This document shows positions 11,650-25,124 of a stretch of 64,000 nucleotides of DNA, piece after piece. Numbering within the stretch: the first letter of the stretch is position 1; the number at the start of each line of letters is the position of its first letter. Below the pieces are notes generated by a model. That model was not told the DNA's origin, made no database searches, and worked only from the letters and a program-made list of their open reading frames with translations. The position numbers and the translations under genes are program-made. The stretch spans positions 53,776,979 through 53,840,978 of the forward strand of contig NC_079217.1 of the NCBI RefSeq assembly GCF_029633865.1, written 5' to 3'. This stretch comes from Lampris incognitus. Taxonomy: Eukaryota > Chordata > Actinopteri > Lampriformes > Lampridae.

Positions 11650-14600
11650 AAGAGACACAGAGAGACTAGGCAGTGACTGCTCACCTTGGATGCAGCGACT
11701 AGCTGTGCTGTACTAGCAGCTATCTCATGTGAACACACCATCAGCTCCTCAAATTTCCCTTTGCCCTGCACCACCATATCTGCAGCATCCCTGTTGGAGC
11801 AGAGGAACGTTAAGAAAATACACTGGGGAAAAAAACAACTCAGTACGTTCACTGATCACAGCCAATTCTTTCCTTTAAAAAATGTCTGAATTTTCTTCTT
11901 TCTTCCAAGGTTAATTATGCCATGTCATTTTCACCACACAGTCAAGAGCACCTCTTCAGAAAGGCAGCTCAGCAGGACTGGGCTATAGTTCAATATCATC
12001 GTTTATTGACTTTTACTGGTATTGTATCAGGATGAATTTCAGATACTGTCATAATGTGATGATGCTATTTTGTTGTCTAAATTCCTGATCATGAGAATCT
12101 CTATGAAAATGCCTAACAAATAAGGTCTGAAATATTTAAGGGAGTATTATTTGGTTTGACATTATATGTAAGCAGATACCATAATATATACACTCACTGG
12201 CCACTTTATTAGGTACACCTTGCTAGTACCAGGTTGGACCCCCTTTTGCCTTCAGAACTGCCTTAATCCTTCGTGGCATAGATTCAACAAGGTACTGGAA
12301 ACATTCCTCAGAGAGTTTGGCCCATATTGACATGATAGCATCACGCAGTTGCTGCAGATTTGTCGGCTGCACATCCATGATGCGAATCTCCCGGTCCACC
12401 ACATCCCAAAGGTTCTCTATTGGCTTGAGATCTGGTGACTGTGGAGGCCATTTGAGTACAGTGAACTCATTGTCATGTTCAAGAAACCAGTCTGAGATGA
12501 TTCGAGCTTTATGACATGGCGTGTTATCCTGCTGGAAGTAGCCATCAGAAGATGGGAACACTGTGGTCATAAAGGGATGGACATGGTCAGCAACAATACT
12601 CAGGTAGGCTGTGGCGTTGACACGATGCTCAATTGGTACTAAGGGACCCAAAGTGTGCCAAGAAAATATCCCCCACACCATTACACCACCACCACCAGCC
12701 TGAACCGTTGATACAAGGCAGGATGGCTCCATGCTTTCATGTTGTTGACGCCAAATTCTGACCCTACCATCCGAATGTCGCAGCAGAAATCGAGACTCAT
12801 CAGACCAGGCAACGTTTTTCCAATCTTCTATTGTCCAATTTTGGTGAGCCTGTGCGAATTGTAGCCTCAGTTTCCTGTTCTTAGCTGACAGGAGTGGCAC
12901 CCGGTGTGGTCTTCTGCTGCTGTAGCCCATCTGCCTCAAGGTTCGACGTGTTGTGCGTTCAGAGATGCTCTTCTGCATACCTCGGTTGTAATGAGTGGTT
13001 ATTTGAGTTACTGTTGCCTTTCTATCAGCTCGAACCAGTCTGGCCATTCTCCTCCGACCTCTGGCATCAACAAGGCATTTTCGCCCACAGAACTGCCGCT
13101 CACTGGATATTTTCTCTTTTTCGGACCATTCTCTGTAAACCCTAGAGATGGTTGTGCGTGAAAATCCCAGTAGATCAGCAGTTTCTGAAATACTCAGACC
13201 AGCCCGTCTGGCACCAACAACCATGCCACGTTCAAAGTCACTTAAATCACCTTTCTTCCCCATTCTGATGCTCGGTTTGAACTGCAGCAGATCGTCTTGA
13301 CCATGTCTACATGCCTAAATGCATTGAGTTGCTGCCATGTGATTGGCTGATTAGAAATTTGCATTAACGAGCAGTTGGACAGGTGTGCCTAATAAAGTGG
13401 CCGGTGAGTGTATGTCAATATTGCATAAAATTATCATTATATTTTCCATTTAGCCAGGCACTATTGTTAGGTAGATTCCTTTCACAGGGACGAAAAACTG
13501 AACTTGTTTCTTTCTTCTGGTTATTTTTTTCCTTCCTTCTGGATGCTTGTTTCCTTCAATGAACAGCATTAAATACTGACCTGTCTCTTTCCAACTACCT
13601 CATCTATGAACTTTAACATTCATGAACTCTCTTTAAAGTTAAAGAAATGGGGCGTCCGGGTAGCATAGCTGTCTATTCTGTTGCCTACCAACATGAGGAT
13701 CAGCGGTTCAAATCCCCATGTTACCTCTGGCTTGGTCGGGCGTCCCTACAGGCACAATTGGCCATGTCTCCAGGTGGGAAGCCAGATGTGGGTATGTGTC
13801 CTGGTCGCTGCACTAGCGCCTCCTCTGGTCATTCAGGGTGCCTGTTCGGGGGGGAGGGGAAACTGGGGGGAATAGCTTGATCCTCTCACACGCTACGTTC
13901 CCCTGGCGAAACTCCTCACTGTCAGGTGAAAAGAAGCAGCTGGCGACTCCACATATGTCGGAGGAGGCATGTGGTAGTCTACAGCCCTCCCTGGATTGGC
14001 AGAGGGGGTGCAGCAACGACCGGGACAGCTCGGAAGAGTGGTGTAATTGGCCAAGTACAATTGGAGAGATACAAAAAAAAAAAGGGGGGGGGGGATCGAA
14101 AAAAAAAAAGTTAAAGAAATGTACTTACACCATGACTGTGGCACCCCATCCAACAGCTTTGGAGGCAGAGATCAGGCCCTCAGTCCAGCGAGAGTTCTTG
14201 GCATAGAATTCCTTCATGGAGGCTGCTCCCTAGTGGACGCAAGCAGGACTTTATCAGATGATCAGGCCAACGGCTCGCTTTCATGACCCCGAAACATAGG
14301 CAATATTTTGATATGGCTTAAACAGACAATGCAGTGTTGGGCACAGATGGAAACTGACAAGCGGGATGAACCAAATTACATGTTGCACTTTCAATGACTC
14401 AAGCAGAGAACAGTATAGTTTATCTGCATTGGCTATGTTGCCTGACAATGTTCAGAAACATTGCCTTCGGTTTTCATAGAGTCTTCCCGATCTGAACCCT
14501 TAATATGTATAAAGCATTGAATTGTATGTGCTAATATGTTTTTGCAGCGCTGTATATTTTAATCATTCATGCTTAGTGAGTTTGTATATCAGGGCCCTAA

Positions 14601-17143
14601 AAATAGTGAGACTGTGTATTAAGACACACATCTGGTAAGAATTTCATCAGCCTTTACCAATTATCTATCATACAACATTAATTAGAAAAAAAAAAACGAA
14701 AAAAAAAACAAAACAATATGCTACTGACCCTTCCACTTTCCACAATGTCTCTTTGCAGATCTTTGGACGACAACACCAACCCCTTGATAGCCTGCATCAG
14801 GTCTGTACAGGAGGCCAGGATCCTGTGCAGGGTGACAAAGGACACCATCATGAAAGTTGGCTAAAATAACTTGGACATCTTTGCAACAAGTTTGACCTTT
14901 AAGAGAGCTTCTTTAAACACAAGGTGCTCAAAGCAGCCTGACAGCTGGGCAACTAGAGCACAACCGGCCATGACTATCAATATACTTACGGCTGCATTAG
15001 TCATTTATTATTTCTAATAATTGTCTCACACAGCAATGAGCACAGCAATTGGTTGAGAGAACAGATATTTGAGAAAGCCACTTTATGTTGTCATTGTATT
15101 CTTACAAAAAGTTGTTCTCTGCATTTAACACATCCTATTGTATAGCAGCAGTGGGCAGCTGCAGCACCCAGGGACCAACTCCAGTTCTTCTTTCCATTGC
15201 CTTGGTCAGGGGCACAGACAGGAGTATTAACCCTAACATGCATGTCTTTTTGATGGTGGGAAGAAACCGGAGCACCCAGAGGAGACCCATGCAAACACGG
15301 GGAGAACATGGTAACTCCACACAGAAAGGACCTGGGACAGCCTGGGGTTCGAACCCAGGACCTTCTTACTGTGAGGCAACAGTGCTAACCACTAGACCAC
15401 CGTGCCGCCCACTATTTGATTATCAACTTCCATGTTAATGTGTTGGTATGAAGAGCAAACCAGTTTCTGACAACAAACAAAATAAAATGTGGCAAAAAAA
15501 AGAGAAAATACAAAAAAGGGTGCAAGAGTTTAAAATCTTTGAACTATTGAGAATAACACTGCAGGCTCCATGTATGACAATTGCAGAGGAAAGCCATGTT
15601 TTTAGTCTTGTGCTGCCGAGACAGCATCTTGAGTTGTTTCTGCTGACTTGCCCATTTCCTTCTTTTTCATGTTTAAATATTTAAAATTTTAATATCACAC
15701 TTATCGCCAAGATGAAAAGCAGCAAAGGGACACACCCAAAGTCCTTTAATTTTAGAAACAAATGAGCCTGGCCACAGATCGGTGATAAGATTGAGAGACA
15801 GAATGAACGATTTTTGCTATTAAAAGGGAACATAGGACTGTTTCGGCAGACACTGACATTATCCATGGTGGTTTAGATTGTGGGAAAGAGTTCATATTTT
15901 GGTTTAGAATTTTTGGTAGTATTTTAAACATTTTTGCATAATACATTTATGGAAAGTCTCCCAGCTCCAAAATGCGGAGAGCAGAGTCTGTTACGTTAGA
16001 AACACTTGTTTCAGCCGCTCCAGTGAAATAATAACCGAGTGTGTAGACTACTGATGGTGCCCAAGACGACTGTCTGAAGCTCTGTCTGTAGAACATGCAA
16101 AGCTATAAAATCAGTCTCCAACTTTTTGAAGTTTTATATTTTGTCTCGTGACGGCTTCACATCAGAGCCTATGTTCTTGCTAGGGATGTCACGATCCAAT
16201 CGACGGTATCAGTATCGGGTTGATACTGGCCCAGAATGCTGGATCGGATATCGGAGGGGAGAAAAAAATATGATCCGATACCTATCCGATACAACCCATG
16301 GGGAAATCTAGCTTAAACCATCGCCTAAATGCTTATATAGTATTTCTTCTTCTTCGTCGTCTTTTTCTTCTTCGTCTTATTCTTCTTCATTCGGTTTACT
16401 GGCGGATCGCAAATAACCTTAAGGTGCACACTGTCACCTACTGTACAAGAATGTGTAACAGCTTCTTTCTGGCTTCTTCATTAGCACTTCCCGTGCCGCG
16501 CACCTCCGGTTAAGCGGCGCAGCATCAAGTGATAAGAACAGTAGTAGAATTAGTCGCAAGTGCATGAACGTTAACCACCTGTGGAATAGTCATGTAAGTG
16601 CTGTGGAAGTATTTCAGAGGGAAAAAAAATCCAACAGCCGAATGCAAAATTTAAAAATAAAGCAGCTAGGTCAGTAAAGTCAGTTTAAACTGTGTTTGTT
16701 AATGTTATGTTATTTATTTGTAATGTTATACATATTTAAGTTGTGTTTTACAGTGCCTTTTGCACATAGCTGCACTGTAAGGGATAGTTTTGTATGTTTT
16801 TCTGCAATGCTGAATGCTGATTGTTTTGACTTTAAACCTGTTCGCTATAAGTACTGCAGTACGTGTTTTGTTTTGTTTTTTTGTAGTGTTTGAATAAAGG
16901 GTGGCAGTCTTTCGTAACCAACTGTTGTTGTGGACTATATTGGGGAAGTATTTGTTTGTTCTCCATTTGAGTGAGATGTTTTAGGTTGGTTGGCTATCAT
17001 ACGCAAAGTATTTCTGTGTATTTTATTATTATTATTTTATTATTTGTTCATGCAGGTAGCTGGCATGACAGAGGAAGATGCAGAGGACAGGAAGAGATGG
17101 AAACAGATGATCCACTGTGGCGAACCCTAACGGGACCAGCTGA

Positions 17144-17185
<42 letters not shown>

Positions 17186-20100
17186 AAGTAGTAGTACAAG
17201 AGCAAAAAAATATCGGATTGATATCGGTATCGGCAGATAGACAAAGCTGTGGTATTGGTATGGGAAGTGAAAAAGTGGTATCGGAAAATCAGTTACCTCT
17301 GTAATTGCCAACTACAGAATGTCATGTCATACTGTGCCTCCAAAAATCAACTCCATCAAAACTGTGAGGGACTCTCACCTCTCATTAACTTCCATCTTGA
17401 TTCCTGTGTCCACCGCACGTGACTTGTTGAGCATTTCCTGTTGATGTCCAAAAAAAAAAAAAAAAACGATGAAAAAGAAAAAACATTTTGAAGTTGAAAA
17501 TACTGTTAGGCAAGACAAGGATAAACTATTTCCTTACATGCTTCAAACGTGGAAGCATACATGCAACAAGCCTACAGACATACAACCTTGCCACCACTGC
17601 AAGTACACACACAAACACAAAGAGGTGTGCACTTACCTCTATTCTGGCAGCAGCTGATTCAACAGCTGCAGAAGTAGCAGCCATTTCCTGCTCCACTAGA
17701 TCTCCCAGCTCGCCCTGCTGAAGCTCTAAACCTCGAGGGCGCAGTTTCTAGGGAGCAGAGAAGGAGAGAGAAGATTATGGCATGTAAGGTGAAAGGTCAA
17801 TGTTGTACAGAGATACTGTAAATGAATGCTTATACACTCCCAAACTTGCATCTCATTTTGAAAACCAGGAGTTGGATGGCATCTTGCTTGGTGACACAAA
17901 ATGCTTGTTTAATCAGAAGACCCACTTATACGATTACTGTAACTCACATCTTTTCGCCTCAAACACCAAGTTTATAATTCAATCTCTTACCGAGACTCAT
18001 GTTCAGTTAAACTCTTATTATGATAAGAGTTTCACTGAACATGCAATGACTCTGTGAATGGCAACAAAAATGAAATATATTTTAGTCGTAGACCCATGGT
18101 TTACAAAATCAGGGTACAAACAGGTGAGAGACACAGACCTCGGCAGCAGCCAGGATGCCCTCCAGAGCTTTCCGGAGGGTGGAGTCGTCTGCTGTGGCCA
18201 AGCTCTCCTGCTCCTTCAGCAACCCCAACAGAGCCAGGGCCTCGGACCCGCATGCTTTCACGCTCTCCGACAGCTCTGGCAGAAGCAGAAATAAGGGTAG
18301 GTTGTATGTAAATGTACATGCGTGAGAATGAAGCGGGGTGAAGAAGAAGAACGGCATCATGGGTAGGGAAGTTCAATCTGAAGACATGGCTTCAAGCTCC
18401 CATGACAGCAGAGAGCTACTCTGCTGAATCGTCCACGAGCTAAATGATGAACCCCTGCAGGCTTTGGGCGGTATTCTCTAGCTGACTCTGTGCCTGGGTA
18501 ATCTTGTGGGTGGGTTGGTGGATAAAAGGCTAGCTTCTTCGAGTGTAATAGCAGATATAACTGCTGTAAGGAATATCTTTATTGTCAGGATAATGCATGC
18601 TGGTGTATCTGATATTGCTGTATTGGTGTTGTTCCTACGACATCATAATTTATGTTGCTCCAGGACCATCATTATACCTGACCAATCATGTTGTTGTGCC
18701 GTCATGCCTTTGCGACTTGGGGAAAAAGACAGTTGTGGGTTAGCGTGAGTTAGCTTTTGGTTAGGTTAAGGTTAGCTATCGGCTAAGGTTAGGGTAAAGT
18801 AAGTGTTAGGTTAAGGTTAGGGTTAGGTTGAGGTCATGTTAAGTTATCGTTGGTATTTTTCTGATCTTTTTCCCCGTGTCGCAAAGGCACGACATCACAA
18901 CAATGTGATTGGTCCGTTGCAGTGATGGTCCTGGAGCAACATTAATTATGATGTCATGGGTACACCAACATGGCGATATCAGATCGTGCCTACAATGTCT
19001 GTGAATATATTACACATTTAGAGGCTATGTGGGATAGTATGCAAGGTTTATGCACACCTACAGGCTGATGGGACTCAATGAGGCCCCCACCTTTTGTCAA
19101 TCAGCATGCAAAAAAATGTCCAATCTCTTTTACACACAAACACACTCACTCCGACTTACCATCAGCCTGTTCCACTGGCACCATGTGGGAGGTGGCACTG
19201 CCCTGAACAATCGCATCGCCCACCAGGTGGCCAAACTGGGTTACCGCTCGCATCAGCTCTGACACACCTACACAATCACATACAATTAAGGTTGGAAAAA
19301 ATGATGATGATGGTTACACTGACGCAGCCTACAGCAACTGTATCAGAGATTTAAATACTTCACTTTAACGTTTGATACAGCTTGTACTGAACTGGAAAAT
19401 AACAAAAACCCATGTAAGTCCATAAATATAAGGTAAAAAATGCTTCATAATAGAGGTGGTTTAGCAGAAACAACAGCTTCTCATGACTTATGATGACGAG
19501 AATCTGAAAAAGGTGTCTAATATGTTTCCTTCCCCAGCAGTGTGCCTCAGAACAGGAGACTGTGGTCGGCTCTGACCTGTGTTATCAGCCAGGAAGGCTT
19601 CTCTGGTAGACTGGAGTCTGTCCATACAATCTAAGGAGGCCTGACACCTTGATGCCAGGTATTCTACAGATGAGGAGAGAGGAACAGTTTATCACTACAT
19701 ACAGACACACATGCACGGAAGCACAAACATCAAAGCTCCGTGTTATAACAGTACTAAAAAAAGTTATTGCAGTACCAACATTTTAAAATGATGAGCAACT
19801 TTAGGGTAGAAAAGGGGAATGCATCAAGGCCAAAACCAAGGAATATTTGAGTGAAAAGTGAAAGTTTGTTAGCTGTGTACGGTATTGCATCACACTCTCT
19901 GGTTAGCGCATCTGGCTGTCGACATGCAAATAGGCTTTTTCTTTATTAAATACATCCGTTTTATCTTGAGCATGATAGAAGGCAGAAGAACCACCTTCAA
20001 TATTCCATTCAATTGCTTGAGCTAAAAGTGGGCAAAACACAGCCTGGTAATATTTGAGAGCTAAGCTAGTAAGCAAATATTTCACATGGATAAAGACAAT

Positions 20101-23100
20101 AACATTCACAAGTTCAATGCCAGTGTTCATGATGTAATTTTCATTAGTCCCCCTCCATCCCCCATCCACAGAGATAAGAATCTGACAGAATCCATAACAG
20201 TCCTGCAGCCACAGAGAGAGCTATTGGTGTACTCGATATGTATTTGTTATGCAAAAACAAAGAAAGATAACAACTCAAAAGATGCCACAAGACTGAACCG
20301 AGCTGTAGCTGAGTCTATTTGCATGGCTCAGGTTCTAATACATGCTACTGAGGGAAAAAAAAACGTCATTGAGAAACAACACTAACACCTAGGCGCGCAC
20401 ACACTTGAATTTGCACTTGGATATTGATTTAGCACAGTCAAACAGTAAGCCCTCATTATGAGCAACACTTGACAAATGTGTGTGGGAGTTGTCTCTGACC
20501 TGCCGAGCTGGTGCAGCTAATGTGTGTTGGGTCGTCTATCTGAACCAGGGAGTCTCGTACGATCCTCTCAGCCTCCTCCACAGCTCCCAGCAGACTTGCC
20601 CAGCGAGCGGCTACTAGCTGATTCTCCAGCGCCTGCTCCCTGCTCTCCTGTGTAGACGGTAATCACACACACAGGCATGTTCAACTGATTTACATCCATT
20701 TTATTCACGGCAACGACACAGATAGAAACAGACAGGTAGTCAGTGTGCCCACACATAAACGCTCCGACTTGTACGCCCACCTCCACATCCGCACAGACAC
20801 ATACTCAGTCCAGAGGGTGGCTTTAAAAAAAGCATGTCAAACAAAACATGCTTACACAAAACACATTTCCATCATAATCACAGCTAATCTTGACGGGGTC
20901 AGCAGGCATTTGGAATTTGAGGTAGATTGACCATGTACGTAAAACACTGTGATTTCAATTTTGGTTTTAAATCTGCGTATCACCGACCAGCAGTCTCACC
21001 ATGACGTACCATGATATCACACCATATTTCCCTCTGCTCTCATTCAACACTGAAAACTACATTTGTATGGTTGATTACCAGCACCAGAACAACGGCATGC
21101 CATGAGAATCTCTGGTATTTTTTTTTTAACCTAGCCAGTATTTTCCTATCATTAGGAGTCAGCTCGAGTGATCGGTAGCAGAGAATCTTTAATTGATTCA
21201 GTATTGAACAAGCTTACGTCCACCAATGCACCAAGCTGCAATGTAATCCTTTGGGGCAATAGCGTTCACCAGATAACGTCCACTAAAAGATCTTTTTGTT
21301 CCGTACTGTGAAGTGTCTGAAAACACTTCCCTCATGAAAAGACGATCCCAGTACAGTCTATAAGCACAGCGATGGACCTTTATCTATCCAACACGCTCAC
21401 ACTTCCACTGACGTCTTCCTGCAACAACTCACTCCTCGCAGGGTCACAGAGCAAGACTTCGGCTCTGGGTTAGAAATGCACTCATATCTAGATCGTTCCA
21501 TGACCGATATTGTGGCTAAGGTTTTTCAGACTCGTTTCAAAACATTATTAGCCTGCTAGTGAGTGCCAAAATGGAGGTCTTCTTGTGGACTTAATTTGGC
21601 GAAGGATCACACCAAAGCTTGGTGCACAGCAGTCGGCTGGTGCCAGTTTGCTCAATACTAAATCAATTTAAAAGATTCTGCTACCCAACGCTCAGTCCGT
21701 CTCCCAACAAAAGGAAGACACGGCTTAGTTTAAAATATACAGGGGTTTCCCTTTAACCTGTGTACTGGTAGCAGGAATTAAAGAGATTACAGGAGAGATT
21801 GTGTTGGATTGCTTGTGAAAATGAGACCCACCTTCTCATTGAGTTGGTTCTGAAGGGCTTCTGCCGTCTTCACCCCGCTCTCCCTCTCGATGGCCAGAGA
21901 GCTCTGGGCTTGCTCCAGGTCCTCCCCCATAGAAGTCAGCTCTGCCTCCCTCTTGGACAAGGTTTCCACTAGTTCGGCCTTCTCAGACTCCAGGGTGGAC
22001 AGCTGTGTACTGAGGGCTTCGCTTGACTGCATGGATGGAGGCACATGAAGAATTTGGAAAGTTTGTCAGCTGTACATAACTTTGTCTTGGTGAATTTCTT
22101 GCAGGAACATACATCATATCTTATTATAATATTATTTAAGTGCCATGTGACAACAAGGTAAAAAAAACTGGTGATCAGCTTTTTTTTGTGGATTTTTCCC
22201 CGTTTTTCTCCCCAATTGTACTTGGCCAATTACCCCACTCTCGCCAGAGGGACGTAGCGCGTGGGAGGATCACGCTACGCTACACTACCCCCCCCGAACA
22301 GACGCCCCAACTGACCAGAGGAGGCGCTAGTGCAGCAACCAGGACACATACCCACATCCCATCCGCAGACACGGCCAATTGTGTCTGTAGGGATGCCCGC
22401 CCAAGCCGGAGGTTAAACACGGGGATTTGAACTGGTGATCCCCGTGTTGATAGGCAACGGAATAGAACGCCACGCTACCTGGGCACCCAATCAGCTCTTT
22501 TCTAATGTTGGGGAAAGGCACCTAGTTAGATTAATGTCATGGTGAGGATTATCTTTGAAATGTGATTTTTCTGTGAACATTAAGAAATTTAGGGTTTGTA
22601 GTTTTGCCCTGAGGGGACAAACAGAAACCAAAAATGGACGACGGCACACCGAAGTTGTGTTCCATAAGATCCTTCATACTGCTGCGTGGGTGTTGTGTGT
22701 GTCTGTGTTTTTTCCAAGACAATGACATTTCTGTCAGAAGCGGGAAAATAGAAAATCCACATTTCTTGTGAGTAGGAGAGAATAAAGGAGGTGAATACAT
22801 GCAAGGACAAATGATATACGTGCCGCATGAGCGAGAAAAAAAAAACTTGGTGAGACTTACGGCCTGCACGACACCAGGTCCAGCAGAGAAAACAGAAAAA
22901 GCATTAAGAGATAAACAAGTAAAAGAGGCTTGCTAAGGACAGCTCGGGCTGGATCTCCTCGAGCTGAGGACAGGAGGGCAAAGAGGCAGCGAGGAAAGGA
23001 AAAAAGAGCATGGAGGCAGACATAGATGGAGGACACTACAAAATGTGTATGACAGAGAATATGAGCGATGGCTACGAAAATAGGCTGACGAGAGCGGGAG

Positions 23101-25090
23101 GGGTTTAGTGGGGGATTAGAGGTAAGGGGGGGTGGTTGGGGAAGGGGTGGGGTGAAGGGTAATTTGCCCTAGTCGAGTGTGTTGCCTCTTGGTCCACAGC
23201 TCTTCAGAATTGTTAAGGTTCATCGATTTACGTCACAAAGAGGAGTGGGCAACGACGACCCAAGTACAAATGAATAGCAGTCGAGTGTTTATGTGTACAA
23301 AAAACTCCAAAAAAAAAACAAAAGAGAAGTCCCACGCTTGTTGTTTAATGGGGCTGGATGGGACTGTGAGGGACAATAAATAACCTGGTCCTCGTGTCCC
23401 AGGTAGGTGGAACCTACTCATGTCACTCAGTCATTACAATGTTTTCTATTGCATGCTGTTGACAACAAACAAAAGACATTCTTGGGGGCGTCTGGGTAGC
23501 GTAGCGGTCTATTCCGTTGCCTACCAACACAGGGATCAGCGGTTCGAACCCCCATGTTACCTCCGGCTTGGTCGGGCGTCCCTACAGACACAATTGGCCG
23601 TGTCTGCAGGTGGGAGGGAAGCCAGATGTGGGTATTTGTCCTGGTTGCTGCAATAGCGCCTCCTTTGGTCGGTCGGGGCACCTGTTCAGGGGGGAGGGGG
23701 AACTTAGGGGGGCAAATAGCATGATCCTCCTATATGCTACGTCCCCCTGGTGAAACTCCTCACTGTCAGGTGGAAAGCGGCTGGCGACTCCACATGTATC
23801 GGAGGAGGCTTGTGGTAGTCTGCAGCCCTCCCCGGATCAGCAGAGGGGGTGGAGGGGAGATCGGGATGGCTCGGAGGGGGATAATTGGCCAAGTGTAACT
23901 GGGGAGAAATACAAAAAAAAAAAAATCTTCCAAGATATACTAATTTTTAAACCTAAATTAAGCATGCTTTCCCCCAACTAATACAAGGACCACACCACCA
24001 AATAGCCTTGTGTTTGTGTGTTTGTGTGTGTGTGTGTGTGTGTGCGTGCTCCGCATGAAAGAGTCTATGCTGAAAACAAGTAGCCAACCTGCAGCAGTTT
24101 ATCCAACAGACTGTGGGCTCAGCCCATGTTTATACAAGCTTTGTGTTTAGCAGCGTTTAAGGTTCTGTGATCTGTGTTTTGAGCCTGGGTGATGGATTTC
24201 AAATAAGCTTTTAATACTTTCAACCCTCTGTTTTAAACATCTTGACTTGTCTTTGCCAAGTCTCTCTTGGTTCTGTTGTGTAGAAGTGGCTGCTGACAGG
24301 CAGCCCAGATTGAGAAAGGCTGGGGGGGACCAAAATCAGGTAATTTATTCCTGCAAATGCAGATGTTGTTGTTCTATTGCTGTGTCAAGTCAGAAAGGAG
24401 CAAAGCAGTTGATTCAACTAATCCAACAATTTAGGTCGCCACCCATGACTCGAAAATTATTTGAGCTGAAAAGGATTTTGAGCAGCGGATATGAAACGAT
24501 GTGTGACTCTACTAGTGCAATTATGGACAGACTGTGTGTGTGTGTGTGTGTGTGTATGTGTGGGGTGACGGAGACATCTAACATAAAAAAGACAGAAAAG
24601 GGATGTGAAGAGAGGAGAAGACCAACAGGTGAAAGTGACAACTCCCTTCGCTTACAAGATTTTCTCTTACCAGCACACAAACCTCCTGATCAAAGTTGTG
24701 AGCCACCATTTTCCCCCATTAGCAGCCCCACTGATCCACTGTCAGCGATGAAACGACACATTTATGTGACACAACCCAGCTCTACCTAACGATGGCTGCA
24801 ACCAGGCAGAATCCTGTCCTTTAAAAGCCAGATCCGGGACGCAGAATGAACTTGTTAAATATGCTTTTCTTTTTTAACATCGAGGTCTTCAAAGTCTAAG
24901 CAAGAAAGGCGGTGCTGACATCCATTTCGACAGTACCGAATTAAGGCTGTGCGTCATTAAAGCTGCTTCTGGAGCTTTTCAGTGATTATTTTATCAGCAT
25001 CAATTTGGTTTTGATGAGGGATGCCTGATATTGGATTCGATATGCGACATTTCCAAACTCATTTTGGCTGATTGCTGATGCCGATACCCC

Positions 25091-25124
<34 letters not shown>

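Noticed and set aside
12317..12514. Plus-strand ORFs within Tc1 elements (also 12894-13161, 51605-51922, 61306-61552)
   Set aside because: They lie antisense to clear transposase genes and show no domain of their own.
24247..24789. 180-codon plus-strand ORF
   Set aside because: No domain, low-complexity middle over a GT repeat, and it lies in a hip1 intron on the opposite strand.
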